Shown here piece by piece: positions 53,531-63,971 of a stretch of DNA of 64,000 bases. The DNA is from Anisakis pegreffii. Lineage: Eukaryota; Nematoda; Chromadorea; Rhabditida; Anisakidae. The notes beneath the pieces were generated by a model, which ran no database searches, was not told the origin of the DNA, and saw only the letters and a list, made by a program, of their open reading frames with translations. The stretch is taken from assembly GCA_035041965.1 (NCBI GenBank), contig JAPYMA010002537.1, positions 1-64,000 on the forward strand, read 5' to 3'. Position 1 is the first letter of the stretch, and every line of letters starts with the position of its first letter. The position numbers and the translations under genes were made by a program.

Positions 53531-53761
53531 ACCTCTCGCTAGTGGCTTTGATTGATATCAGTTTCATGGGAACAATTGAAGCAGCAAAGAATTTGAGCAT
53601 TAAATGAGTGTTTGGAGTATTGTATGTTGACGAGAGACTTTATGCAGTCAAACAGGAAATTGAACGCAAATGAAAACAATTTATTATTCTTGAAACTGTA
53701 GAATTTTGATCTTTTTTTTGATTTTTGATCGTGATGATCAACAATCGTCCAGAATGTTACA

Positions 53762-55525
53762 TTAATTAAAATCACGTCTCTTCAAGCAAAATGCGGGAGC
53801 CCATATCTCTCCTGGGTCGGCGGTAATTGGCTCATCATCGAAATCTTCGTCATAGAAATCACTCGGTAGCTAAAAGATCGAACAAACTTCAGGGCCACAT
53901 GAGATGAAACATCGAAAATGCTTTAGTACCGTAATTATTCAATGTCGTTAGCATCATCAACTCTGTCAGTATTAAACATTACTCTCATTTTTATTGCTGC
54001 TTTCGATATCATTCATGTACATATTGGTATATTTTTCGAACAGTCTTCATCGAAATGTCCCAAAGGGACTGAATTGCAGGCTAATATATCTTCTGTTCCA
54101 CATTGTTATCAGTGAATGAGTGGAAAGGCGATATCTAAAAGGCAATAAACTCATATCCGTTCGTGGATTACTTTTTCATTTGTTGATTGATATCATGATC
54201 ATTTTTGCTCAGTCTATTACGGCTGCTGCTGTCAACGTTATTGTTGCACCTACTCTACGTTTCTTCAATATTCACATATTATGGATGGAATAAAACCGGT
54301 ATGATTTCTATTATCCAAAATGATTCCCTTCCTATATGGCTTACTCCGCCAGCTTTCGTTGCATCTGCATTCAGTGCTTGACTGCATGATTCCGTCGGTG
54401 AAAACATCGACACCACCTTATTCTCTCACTGCTTGATGCTCACTCGAAATTTCGACATCGTCTTCGATTTATGCCAACATCCAGTCATCTGAATAGTATG
54501 CTGTTCTATAAATGATCTGAACTAACTCTTTTGCCTGCAAGGATTTCCAACTCTCTGTCATAATCGCGTGCATATCTATGCCTCAATTGATTCCATGCTT
54601 TCAGCTCTTCTTCATTCTTTTTCGTCATATCATGAACGAATTTGCCATGCATGTAAATCTTGTTATTCTGAAAGCAATTCGATGAGCTCTAATCGCCAAA
54701 GTTTAATTTCACTTTGAAATCTATCTATTCATGTTGTGGCTCCAAGAGAGAGACAAATTTCAAGAACCCTTGACTTCAGATGTCACATCGATCAGTTAGC
54801 ATAAACATTCATATTCTCTGTTCACCTCAACTGACGAAGAACTGCACCAAGAATGACTATCACTACTGAGAATAATTTGATATGAGCGACCAACTCTCAA
54901 CCGAACTGTGAGATCAAAGAATGAGGAAAAGAAATTTAGAGGGAAAACGGCTGACCAAAACTGTGCAATCTGCTCCAAGGTAATTGGTAATCTCAGAATC
55001 TTCTGGACCGCAAAATGCCGGTGGCTTCAAACATTCACGAGACCAATTTCCTTTCTAAAAGGACTCCTCATGAAATTCCAATTTGTCGAGATGACCGTGA
55101 GTCAATCAAAGGGTTCAAGTGAATTTTGAATGAGAATTTAAAAACCATTTCGATATCATTGTGTATCCAACTGAATTTTGCTGCCTCATTCATATACTTT
55201 GATAAATATTAGCGGAATCACAAATTTCCAGCTGTTCGAGAATTTCGGGGTTCAAAGATGAAATCAATCAAACAATAACGTTTGCGCATTCGATATATCT
55301 TTTAAGATACTCGGCTGCTTCTTCCATCTGATCGACGCCAATTGTTCCCCACGGCAAGTCGGCCAAGTAAACTTCATTACCCTAATAATCTTGTCTGATC
55401 AATCTTTCGATTATTCTCAACGATCATACCGTGTAAATATCGGAAGGAGTTAATGGACTTGATAAAAATGAATTTGGAGTAAAAACTCTATTGAGGATAT
55501 TACTGGAAACAATGGGTCTCACAAT
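53762..55525 (-). CDS. Aspartic-protease (pepsin) inhibitor, PI-3/Dit33 family
   Basis: Four exons are firm and in phase: 55280-55381, 54962-55054, 54527-54667 and 53762-53869 (147 aa plus stop, near the 149-aa mature Ascaris PI-3). The upstream exon 55430-55525 is tentative, and the signal-peptide exon was not found. Family blocks in order are YLADLPWG, EYLKRYIECAN, CLKPPAFCGPEDS, GADCTNNKIYMHGKFVHDMT, a charged helix (EEELKAWNQLRHRYARDY), and a C-terminal APAFCL before the stop. PI-3 proteins are secreted nematode inhibitors of pepsin and cathepsin E whose N-terminal strand blocks the active site; in parasites they are major secreted antigens. Five of the usual cysteines are visible. The first one appears to be Tyr in the tentative exon (SDIYT), but that exon assignment is weak. 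A related exon lies upstream at 56.6-56.8 kb. Confidence 0.85.
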
Positions 55526-56346
55526 CTCGGTGACAGAAAAAGAAATCTAGCTGGATCATTCAGCACTTCACTGCACGAGAATGGTTCACAGGAGGCTGAA
55601 TGACGCGAAATTGCTCAGAAACATGCAATCAAATGCAATGTGAGCAAAAATTTAAATGGAGCTGACAGGACTATCAGAAATGTGTCTTTCTTGGAAAAAT
55701 TCACTCGCCAATAAATTCAGAACCCTTCAATCCACACCTTTATTACGCAAGAGAATGACCCGTGTGTACCAGTTGCCACCACGATGTTACATGATGCGAT
55801 GTGACATAACGTTGCGAATGAGAAACTGGAACAATTCAAGTTGTTTACGAAGCTCAACATATCGCAGTGGAAACATCGAGATTAATCAAATGTTGGAAGA
55901 TTAGCACCAAATGAACCAAAACCAAGCATAATTTATCAGAATTTATCTCAAAGCTGCAATCTAACTGTTTAAAAAATTTGCAAACTTGGGAACGAGCATG
56001 AAAAGGCTCGAAGAATTTGTTCGAAATTTAATGATGTAACAATGATCAATAGAAACAATTGTTGGCCTATACGATTTTGAATTGAAATGAGTACTGCAGC
56101 ATACATGATCAACTTCAGCATGTTTTCAAACAACTTTATCAATTGTTCAGTTCAGCAAGTCCGAATCAGTCAACCAAATGCGTTCTTCTCACTGCAAAAA
56201 ATAATCGGATAAAAATAGCCCTAAAGTACTGCCAGATACAAACAGGGGTTATCAACTAGAATGATTTATCAAGAATGCAGGTGTCAAAATTTTCGATCAG
56301 AGCAATTTGGTATGAAAACTTCACGACAGAATAACCATAGATACCG

Positions 56347-56752
56347 TCAAACAGAAGGTGGTTTCGAGAATGCTTCATACTTCGTTTGAAGAGCATTATA
56401 TAGACAAGCTGGAGTGATGCATGATTTTTGTGATTTCATGTCGAAATCATAACGATAGCTGGTTGATGAATTTATGAAATTTTCAACGAGAATTATCGTA
56501 TGTGAGGAATAAATTAATATCATAAATGAGGTTTTCGGTGAATTGCGATACCAAAATGACGATAAGCGAAATACTTTTACAGAGCTGGAATCCATTAGCG
56601 CATAAAAGTCCGACGATTTTATTGTTCGCAGGGGTATGAAAAGTCCATTAATATCCATCAGGAAAATGTCAAAATTTTGATGCGGAATATCAATTCCGTT
56701 CACGCCGCACGATTGTTCTTTGGGAACGTCATCGTTGGATTTCTCAGCATTG
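56347..56752 (-). pseudogene. PI-3-like paralogous exon, probably decayed
   Basis: The exon 56,581-56,752 (after CCAG, before GTAAAAG) reads EQSCGVNGIDIPHQ, then FLMDINGLFIPLRTIKSSDF. Its spacing matches the second half of the neighbouring PI-3 gene (C-G-x, then a hydrophobic strand, N/H-G-x-F and a charged turn), but one core cysteine is missing. Further down, a frame ends in KSCITPACLY, possibly the C-terminal cysteine region, but I could not join it in phase. It could be a diverged functional paralogue with unresolved exons rather than a pseudogene. Confidence 0.35.
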
Positions 56753-56800
56753 CTGGATCAAATTCTATTTGAACAAGACAATCGAGGAATTATTCCGAGA

Positions 56801-58760
56801 CATTTCTGATGATTTCACTTCTAACAACAGGAAAGTGCACGAATGAGAATATCATTTTCATGGAAAGTTTTGTACATGAAATCCGGAACGGAACCCTTCT
56901 CCTGGTTTGCCTGCACAGAATCTAAGCAGTGATTGATAGCATACAATCTAAGCAGTGACCGTGAAATCAGAGAAGTAACTGAATCAGATAAAGTTAAGAA
57001 ATCAATTCAATCCTGTGCAAGCTTGAGGATATAGTTAATTAGAAGATAATGCAGAAAATATAGTTAATGTAGTTAATTTGCTTCTGATGTTTGTATCTCA
57101 ATAAGTAGATGGTTGTTGACGAATTTTCAGTTTTTTAACGGCTCAAGTGACTTTCTTCATATTAATTAGGATTCTGCAGTATTTTAGCTATGATCGCTGA
57201 CTGATCATTTGCATCCGATTGAGCATCTGAACGAAATAATTTGATTGGTTCTGTAGCTACTTCCAGCGTATCTACGACATACTTTTGAGAATACCACATG
57301 CAAATTTATGTGCGTTTATAACGTCACCTTTTGAGATTCTATTTTTGTGTGTTGTGAAAGGCTTCAGAAGTCCGTTTGTCAATAAGCTCTGGTGAGTTCA
57401 TTATAAGTTGACACCCAACAGTTTTCTTGGATGACTATCACTGAACAATCAAAATCTCTTATATTCTGAACCGATTTTCGTTCTTCTTTGCTTTTGAGCA
57501 AACCTACACAAATTTATGGAGTGAGAGAATTCTCCAACGGAGGCAACTCGCGAGTGCTTTCCAGAAGCGATCTCATAAGATTCTCCAGTTTGATTTCAAA
57601 AGATTCTAAGCTGAGGATACACCTGGTATGAAAATGGTACTAATGATAGACGTACAGCAATGAAATCGCGCAGATGTATGACACACCTAACTTAAATGAG
57701 TTGTATCTGAGGGAAGAATGCAAAATGGCTGGACAATACATATACATTTCTGAAATCAGAGAATCTCTTGGAATGGGTTTTGAAAAGAGCTCGCGAGTTG
57801 CTGAGAAAACATGAGGATACAAATATTCTGAAAACGGACAAATGATATGTCTTTGGAAAGTATCATTGATCACGCCATACAGATCAAATGTGAAGAGTTT
57901 GACGGCATTACAGAATGGTTCAAGCACTTGAAGGATCATCGATTACCTTCAGAAAATCAGTTAAATCCTTGAACTAAGCAAAATCTTTCGAGAAGATGCA
58001 CACTATTCTGAAAACTGAGAATTCGATGAATCAGATGCTAGAAAGAAGCAGTGGTGTTGCCAGGAAAACTTGACGAAACAGCAAGTTTGAAAACGGTACT
58101 CATTTTGCCGTATAGCAGTCGTTCTCAACCTTTCACCCCTACAACCTCGCACTCCTCACAATATGCACTCTATATCCTATATCAAAAAAGAATACCAAGG
58201 AAGGAAGAATGTGACATTTCTGATATTTGTGATAACAAAGAGGCATGAACTCGTAATAATTTGGAAGTGCTGCTTAAATAAACAGATCAATAAATGAATC
58301 TCACATGCACTGTGTTGAGTCTCTGTAGTTCAGGTAGGTATATACCACTGAAGTACGTTCCAGCCTCTCCAAAAATAACATTTCAAGGAGTTATTTCGTT
58401 AAGTTATTATGTTATTATAAAACGTCATTGCGATGGTTTTCTTCACAAGAGTATCTAAATTCGTCAAGAAAAATTCTTCATCTGTTTCTGATTTTGTGGT
58501 TTTCGGTAATATCTGCATCTGATGAAAGCAAATCTTCCTTCAATTTCTGACAATCTCTACATTTCCAATCGCCTATGGATGTATTTCTAATCCGCATAAT
58601 AATTCTTCCGTGAAAGATGACAACATTTCATTTGATATTCAGACAGTTGAAGAGATCGATTGATAAAAATCGAATGCCCAACATTTGATTTTTGATCTCG
58701 GGATAATCCCGGGATCGAACAATTATTGAAATATCGATGCGGGACATGTTCAAACACATT
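56801..58760. other. Accessory spacer with possible further inhibitor-like fragments
   Basis: On the minus strand, 57,939-57,640 is open for 99 codons (ICPFSEYLYPHVFSATREL, YMYCPAILHSSL). A CCAG-led segment at about 57,605-57,520 reads a charged helix (ESFEIKLENLMRSLLESTRE) ending in a stop, and FKDLTDFLK sits between acceptor- and donor-like sites near 57,960. These recall pieces of PI-3-type genes but do not assemble. 58,100-58,760 has no gene that I can see; a near-perfect 10-bp palindrome (GATCTCGGGA/TCCCGGGATC) lies at about 58,695-58,717. Confidence 0.3.
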
Positions 58761-58764
58761 TTTT

Positions 58765-58808
58765 TCAATATTCGAATGTTGGACATTCAATATTCGAATG
58801 TTGGACAT
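58765..58808. repeat. 22-bp exact tandem duplication
   Basis: A 22-bp unit beginning TCAATATTCGAATGTTGG occurs twice with no spacer, at 58,765-58,786 and 58,787-58,808. The internal ATATTCGAAT is nearly palindromic. No gene overlaps it. Confidence 0.95.
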
Positions 58809-59037
58809 CTTCAGGGAGATGTATGGGCCAGCAAGCCATGTAATGACTCACCTGTCCAACATTCACGATCACAGTTAATATTATTACCCGTAATTTCGGC
58901 CCTTATCTCCGATTACGGGTTAGTATCATGCAAAACAACATGCGGTGGTTAGTGGTGTTAGAGAGACAAGGACATGGTGCATGCAAGACAACGGACGAAT
59001 GGAGGATGCAGATATTTACTGCATGGCATTGCACTGT

Positions 59038-59109
59038 GCCATCAATCCTGGCAATCCTTATTAACATTATTTTTGAGATATGTTAATAAAAATTGCCAGG
59101 ATTGATGGC
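59038..59109. repeat. 30-bp imperfect inverted repeat (hairpin)
   Basis: Arm 59,038-59,067 (GCCATCAATCCTGGCAAT, then a short mismatch and TTATTAACAT) pairs with 59,080-59,109 (ATGTTAATAA...ATTGCCAGGATTGATGGC). The outer 18 bp are perfect, with a small internal mismatch and a 12-nt loop. The 72-nt size with an internal mismatch is compatible with a microRNA-type precursor or a small foldback element. Confidence 0.93.
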
Positions 59110-59699
59110 AATTTGAATCATTTTTTAATGATGTTAATTTTAAAAAATTGCCATTTTTGAATGAGGTGCAAGATTTCAGTGAATCAACATGCAGGCAGAG
59201 TGGCTAGCTAACTCAGGCACTGGACAACTTAGTAAAAATTTTGACTTCTTATCTACTGGACCACTTATCTACTTAACAACTTAATGAAAATTTCAATCGC
59301 TTACCCCCATCGGTTAATTTTTTAAAGAATGATCAATTTTTCCGTCAATAAATTCAAATAACTCCCGAATATTACCGATTTTTCGGTGGTATCTTATGAA
59401 ACAGTTAAACAAATCCAAGTGAATTGAATTTCCAAAACTCAAGGATATTATGAAGAGTTACTGAAATATTATCTGAATCATCTGAGCTATCATCGCGTAA
59501 TAATATCATTTAGTTTCAACTGTGGTTAATGAATATGAAATAAACTTACTAATACCTCATTAAACTGCAACTATTCCAATGATATTATCGTATTAATTTC
59601 ATCACCAATGAATAAAAACTGTTCCTCTGATTTGTGACGTTGGGCTGTCGCCTGAACGGTGGAACTGATTCTGGAAAATCATTAAGGCACCACTAATAG

Positions 59700-60360
59700 T
59701 AGTGCTAAAACATAAATAATATTTCGACAACAATATTGCAGCTAACAATAACATGTAAAGCTAAACAATACATAAACACAGCAATCATTTTGCATACAAG
59801 AACTAAAAAACAAATAACAAGAAAAGCTTTAAGCTATCTAAACAAGCATACTAATAAAACATTATTGGTAAAATTCACAAGAATAAAGCAACAAAAACCA
59901 ACAATAAAACAAAAGCAATAATATAGCAAGAAACAACAATAAAACAAGCACAACAAACAACAATAACAAGAACTACTTCAAGTACCTAAAACATGACATT
60001 ATCAAAACAACAAAATAAATATAAGCACAGAAAAGTCAAACAAGAAACAACACAATTGCTTAAAGCTAACGCTGACATGACATATCATTTAAAAAAGCAT
60101 AAATATACAGCAAATAAAATAAAATCATGAAGTTTTTTGTTTTTTTATTTTTGTTTTTCAATTTTTTATTTTTTTAATTTTTTGTTTTTATTTTTTTAAT
60201 AATTGCTTAAAGCTAACGCTGACATGACATATCATTAAAAAAAGCATAAAACTACAGCAAATAAAATAAAAACATGAAGTTTTTTGTTTTTTTATTATTT
60301 TGTTTTTCAATTTTTTTTATTTTTTAAATTTTTTTGTTTTTTATTTTTTTTTATTTTCTA
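59700..60360. repeat. A/C-rich tract switching to T-rich, with a 147-bp tandem duplication
   Basis: From about 59,700 to 60,120 the plus strand is almost only A and C with few G or T (AACAATAAAACAAGCACAAC). It then turns T-rich for most of 60,130-60,360. Overlapping the switch, a unit starting AATTGCTTAAAGCTAACGCT occurs at 60,054 and again at 60,201, each copy ending in a long T tract. A 61-codon frame over the A/C tract is a composition artefact. Confidence 0.85.
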
Positions 60361-60644
60361 ATTCTTTTTCGATTCCGCTGCTTTCCTCGGTTTATTGCTC
60401 GATGAAGATCCAGCCACGTTCCCTTACTTGCAGATAATAAATAGATGATCGTCAGAATGAATTTCTCAGATGCTTAGCGCCGAGCTTTTGAATACTGATT
60501 AGCTTGCAGATTGATCCAATATATTTATTCCAATAATGGGAGAGGAGCCAAGCATTTGACTCGTCAAAAATTCTCTCCGATGACCGATAAGATGATACTT
60601 CTGCGACGGTCGATGAACGATTTCAATACATTCGTAATCGGTCT

Positions 60645-61054
60645 TTTCGAGGGTGTCAACTTGGGTGTCAATGTTCAAATGTTCAATATTGTTGACGTTG
60701 AAACTTTTCGAGGGTGTCAATGTTCAAAATATTGTTGACATTGAAGCAGTGATAAGCAAACACGATCCACAACCGGCATACTAACGCGTATCTTGCGAAG
60801 AAGGATGGCGAAAATATGTTGGTAAATAGAGAACAGGAATACCTTTCATAATATCACAGTCTGACTGATTAGTTCACGGCATCAGTCTTCAAAAATATTG
60901 TTGACGTTGAAGCAGTGATAAGCAAACAGGATCCACAACCGGCATACTAACGCGGATCTTGCGAAGGAAGATGGCGAAAATATGTTGGTAAATAGAGAAC
61001 AGGAATACCTTTCATAATATCACAGTCTGACTGATTAGTTCACAGCATCAGTCA
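60645..61054. repeat. 166-bp tandem duplication with short tandem repeats upstream
   Basis: Copy one (about 60,725-60,890) and copy two (about 60,891-61,054) match almost base for base, from AATATTGTTGAC to GATTAGTTCAC and GCATCAGTC, with a 166-bp period. Just upstream, TTTTCGAGGGTGTCAA and GTTGACGTTGAA phrases recur at shorter spacing (60,645-60,735). The duplication is young, to judge from how few differences there are. Confidence 0.93.
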
Positions 61055-61181
61055 CACGTCGTAAGGTTGTTGAGCCGTTGTTGGATGTAAATGGCTCGTT
61101 GTAGAATAGTTGATAGAATATCACTTTACGAAAGGTTCCGTAGAGATGCTGCAAGCAGGTGAACGTGTTGGCATGATGCGG

Positions 61182-61222
61182 ATGGTTGCTTCCTTGACAG
61201 TTTGGTTGCTTCCTTGACAATG
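61182..61222. repeat. Short tandem repeat of about 19 bp, two copies
   Basis: The phrase GGTTGCTTCCTTGACA is present twice within 41 bp (about 61,184 and 61,203). Nothing else is associated with it. Confidence 0.85.
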
Positions 61223-62707
61223 TTGACGATTCGTGGAAACATACAGTGATATAAATTAGAAGTATTAAAGAAAACAAACTGATTGAACAAAGTCGAAATA
61301 AAAATTTCACGATACACACAAACAATGGCTTACGCGCGTATGTAAACGAAGCAAACATATCATATATTTCATAAACAAACTCATCTTAAACAGACTTGAA
61401 CAGACCCCAGAAAAGTCCTGAAGCCTTCGCGCGTACGCCACTGTTATTAATTCATCTTACATTTATCAACATGTTTTTGTATTATTTAAAAAATTCATAT
61501 TCTATAATGAATATACATATACAGTAAGTAAAACTGATAAAGTGAAAAAAACAGAAAAAATACTCTCATCACGTGATGCCATACCCTACCGAAATCTTAA
61601 TAAATAAACACTTTCACTTCTTCATATTGAAGAATAATTTCTGATATAAAGAGAATTTTTACTTCAATTCCTGCATTAAGTAGGGTATACAGCATTACGC
61701 TTCCTTGAGAGAAACATTCAAAATTCAAATCACTCAGGCACTCCTACACGATTAAGATACAAGATTACTCAAATTTCCCTAAATTGTCACAATAATGTTG
61801 TCGATCTGATCATATTTTGAATTTCTCCCAACTCATTCTTCTAAATCTATTGGAATAATTGCGTTGTTACTACTGCTTAACTATTCTCTTTAATCTTCTT
61901 GCGTATCACTGACGCTGAATCTTATAATATACTTTTGGTTCTTATCAAACTTATCGTAATACTCGTTTCATTCTTGGAATAATTCCTTCCTTTCTGAAGT
62001 CAATAACTCAACATAATATACGCTCCATCTATGATCCATTTGGATCAAATATTAATTTGTTTTTTCATCTTTTCTTCACAAAAACTTATGGGGATTCACA
62101 CGGTGAAAAAATACTTCAAAACGAGTTAACCGACAGGGGTAAATTTGATGCTTCTGGTAAGAATAATGTCTATCGTATGACAGCTCTCTAAAAAAAGTCA
62201 GGTGGTACTGGCGACTAGCTCTGAATGTGTTCCTCGCAAAAAATCCTAGTGCCTCTGTTCTTACTAATTCTATCAACTCATTCATATTTCACAAAAAAAT
62301 ACTCAATTACATGCACATTGCCTACTGAATGCAATCAATATTTATAAAGCATGCAACGAGTACTGAATAATGTTTAAAAAACAAAGATTAAAACAGAATG
62401 ACATGATGAATCTAGAGGAGCATGACACTTTCCCATTTCAAATCTCATCATAGTTTAACTTCACAAACATTTCACCGTCACAAGTAGCGTCAGCAGAACA
62501 AAATCGCTACGACGGTTTGACTTTTTCGAAAACTTTTTCGGAAAAAAAGCTCCTCTCGTTTCAGCAATATCATTTAAACCAAATTTATTATCTCTGAATA
62601 CCAACTTACTGAGCTAACCAAACTGACTCGCAAAAGCGCACCACTCGATCCTTCCAACCAACCATCCAGTTCACGCCATCCAATTCACCTTCCTACCATC
62701 GTCTATT
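61223..62707. other. Intergenic, no gene recognised
   Basis: AT-rich with only short frames on both strands and no paired splice sites bounding a protein-like segment. The right end (about 62,480-62,707) lies directly downstream of the small minus-strand gene and may hold its 3' UTR. Confidence 0.5.
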
Positions 62708-62968
62708 TCATTCATCATATTGATCTGAAACATACCAATGTACCAAAAACAACATAGCAACCTGAAATTGTTAATAGACAACATTTATAATAGCAACTTA
62801 TCTCATTACCTTGTCAATTAAACAGTGTTAGATTATAATACTGTTAATGACAAATGGCTCATGTTTAAAACTAAACTCTCAACTATATTTGACAATGCTA
62901 ACCTTTTGATGAGGTATCGCCAAACTCCATTTCAATCCAGTTGAGCTGTACGTGAATGATTTAGACAT
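62708..62968 (-). CDS. Two-exon gene for a 39-aa protein with a hydrophobic segment
   Basis: Exon 1 (62,903-62,968) starts with ATG immediately after GTTTCAG, and exon 2 (62,708-62,761) follows an ATTTCAG acceptor. Together they give 120 nt: MSKSFTYSSTGLKWSLAI, PHQK, then VAMLFLVHWYVSDQYDE and a stop. The C-terminal half contains a short hydrophobic stretch (VAMLFLVHWYV) that could be a single membrane helix. The acceptor directly abutting the ATG suggests trans-splicing or a 5'-UTR intron. The size and layout resemble small mitochondrial or ER membrane-complex subunits, but I recognise no family and assign no function. The alternative is a chance combination of two good acceptors and one donor. 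Confidence 0.5.
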
Positions 62969-63740
62969 CTGAAACACTTCTAATTATTCATCATGTGATA
63001 ATGATCAGGAATTCCCGAACAAGCATTACTGAGTAGAAAAATTATCATAACCGAATCTCCTTTTAAACATTTGCATGAGTACAATTCATCGAGTGTTAAT
63101 TGTTAGAGCCAGTAGGTGAATTTTTCTGACTGACACTGTGAAAACTGCATCATGAATTCTTTAGGGGAAAATGATTTGGTGAAGTTGAAATCGAAATCTT
63201 GAAAACACCTTAATAAAACTGACCTTTTCATGTGATTTTGTTAAGATGCACTGACACCATTCCAAGTATTCCAATCATCTCACCATGGGGATTGCTGACG
63301 ATCATCATCGTTGTCCAAAACCATTCATCACCAATTCGACCATCACCTTTGGATATCACCAGCCAATTTTACGCCATCACGTCCGTCGTCCGTTCTCGTA
63401 TGTTGACGGAGGGACATGTTATGGAGGGGTGATAACATTAAGGAATTTTGAACATGGCATAAAATTACCATGTTCGCTCACAGTTCTCTTACCTTTCAAC
63501 ATACCTGTTTGGTGTACCATGTTGTCGCTTTTATTCTACGATCTCACCACTTCTTTTCGGCACATCAGCGCGACTCTATCCATCAATCCTGAATTCCTAG
63601 AGCTTCTTAAATAATGAAGGCGTCAAAACTATGGAAAAAATCAGAAATACCTCAATTCTTGTCAATTCAATTAGTTAGATAATATTTGAGAGTAAAAAAT
63701 TTTTAAAAAACATTTAGTTAAAAATTTTGAAAAATGTTTG
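62969..63740. other. Spacer with overlapping unrecognised plus-strand frames
   Basis: Two plus-strand frames overlap at 63,232-63,432 and 63,285-63,614 (109 codons, with YVDGGTCYGGV). Neither has a recognised motif, and both being open suggests composition rather than coding. The promoter of the 39-aa gene should lie near 62,970-63,100. Confidence 0.35.
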
Positions 63741-63971
63741 CGTGACTAATTACTAGTCACGTTTAACGCTGGTGTGGGTGGGATTGGTCGCCGTCGTTGA
63801 CCCACTGATCCACTAAGTGGGTCCGTCCGCTAATCTATGCGGACGATGCGGATATTTTGATCGTCCGAAGACGATCCCCTGGATCGCTTTATGGGAGTTC
63901 GGCCGCCACCAGCCGAACTCCCAGCCTCCGCCGGACGGAGGCGCTTTCGCACCAGTTGCGAAAGCGCCTCC
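63741..63971. repeat. Cluster of consecutive perfect stem-loops
   Basis: At least six stems with no mismatch follow one another: 63,741-63,761 (CGTGACTA/TAGTCACG), 63,799-63,823 (GACCCACT/AGTGGGTC), 63,824-63,845 (CGTCCGC/GCGGACG), 63,859-63,876 (GATCGTC/GACGATC), 63,893-63,922 (GGGAGTTCGGC/GCCGAACTCCC) and 63,937-63,971 (15 bp, around GCGCTTTCGCA/TGCGAAAGCGC). Two alternative stems overlap these: CGATCC/GGATCG at 63,872-63,886 and GCCTCCG/CGGAGGC at 63,924-63,942. Loops are 4-9 nt. The block is much richer in G and C than its surroundings. Confidence 0.95.

Noticed and set aside
55656..55904. 82-codon plus-strand frame beginning with ATG
   Set aside because: It has no family resemblance and lies between minus-strand inhibitor-like pieces; probably incidental.
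59736..59921. 61-codon plus-strand frame rich in Lys and Thr
   Set aside because: It is a direct consequence of the A/C-only composition of the tract.
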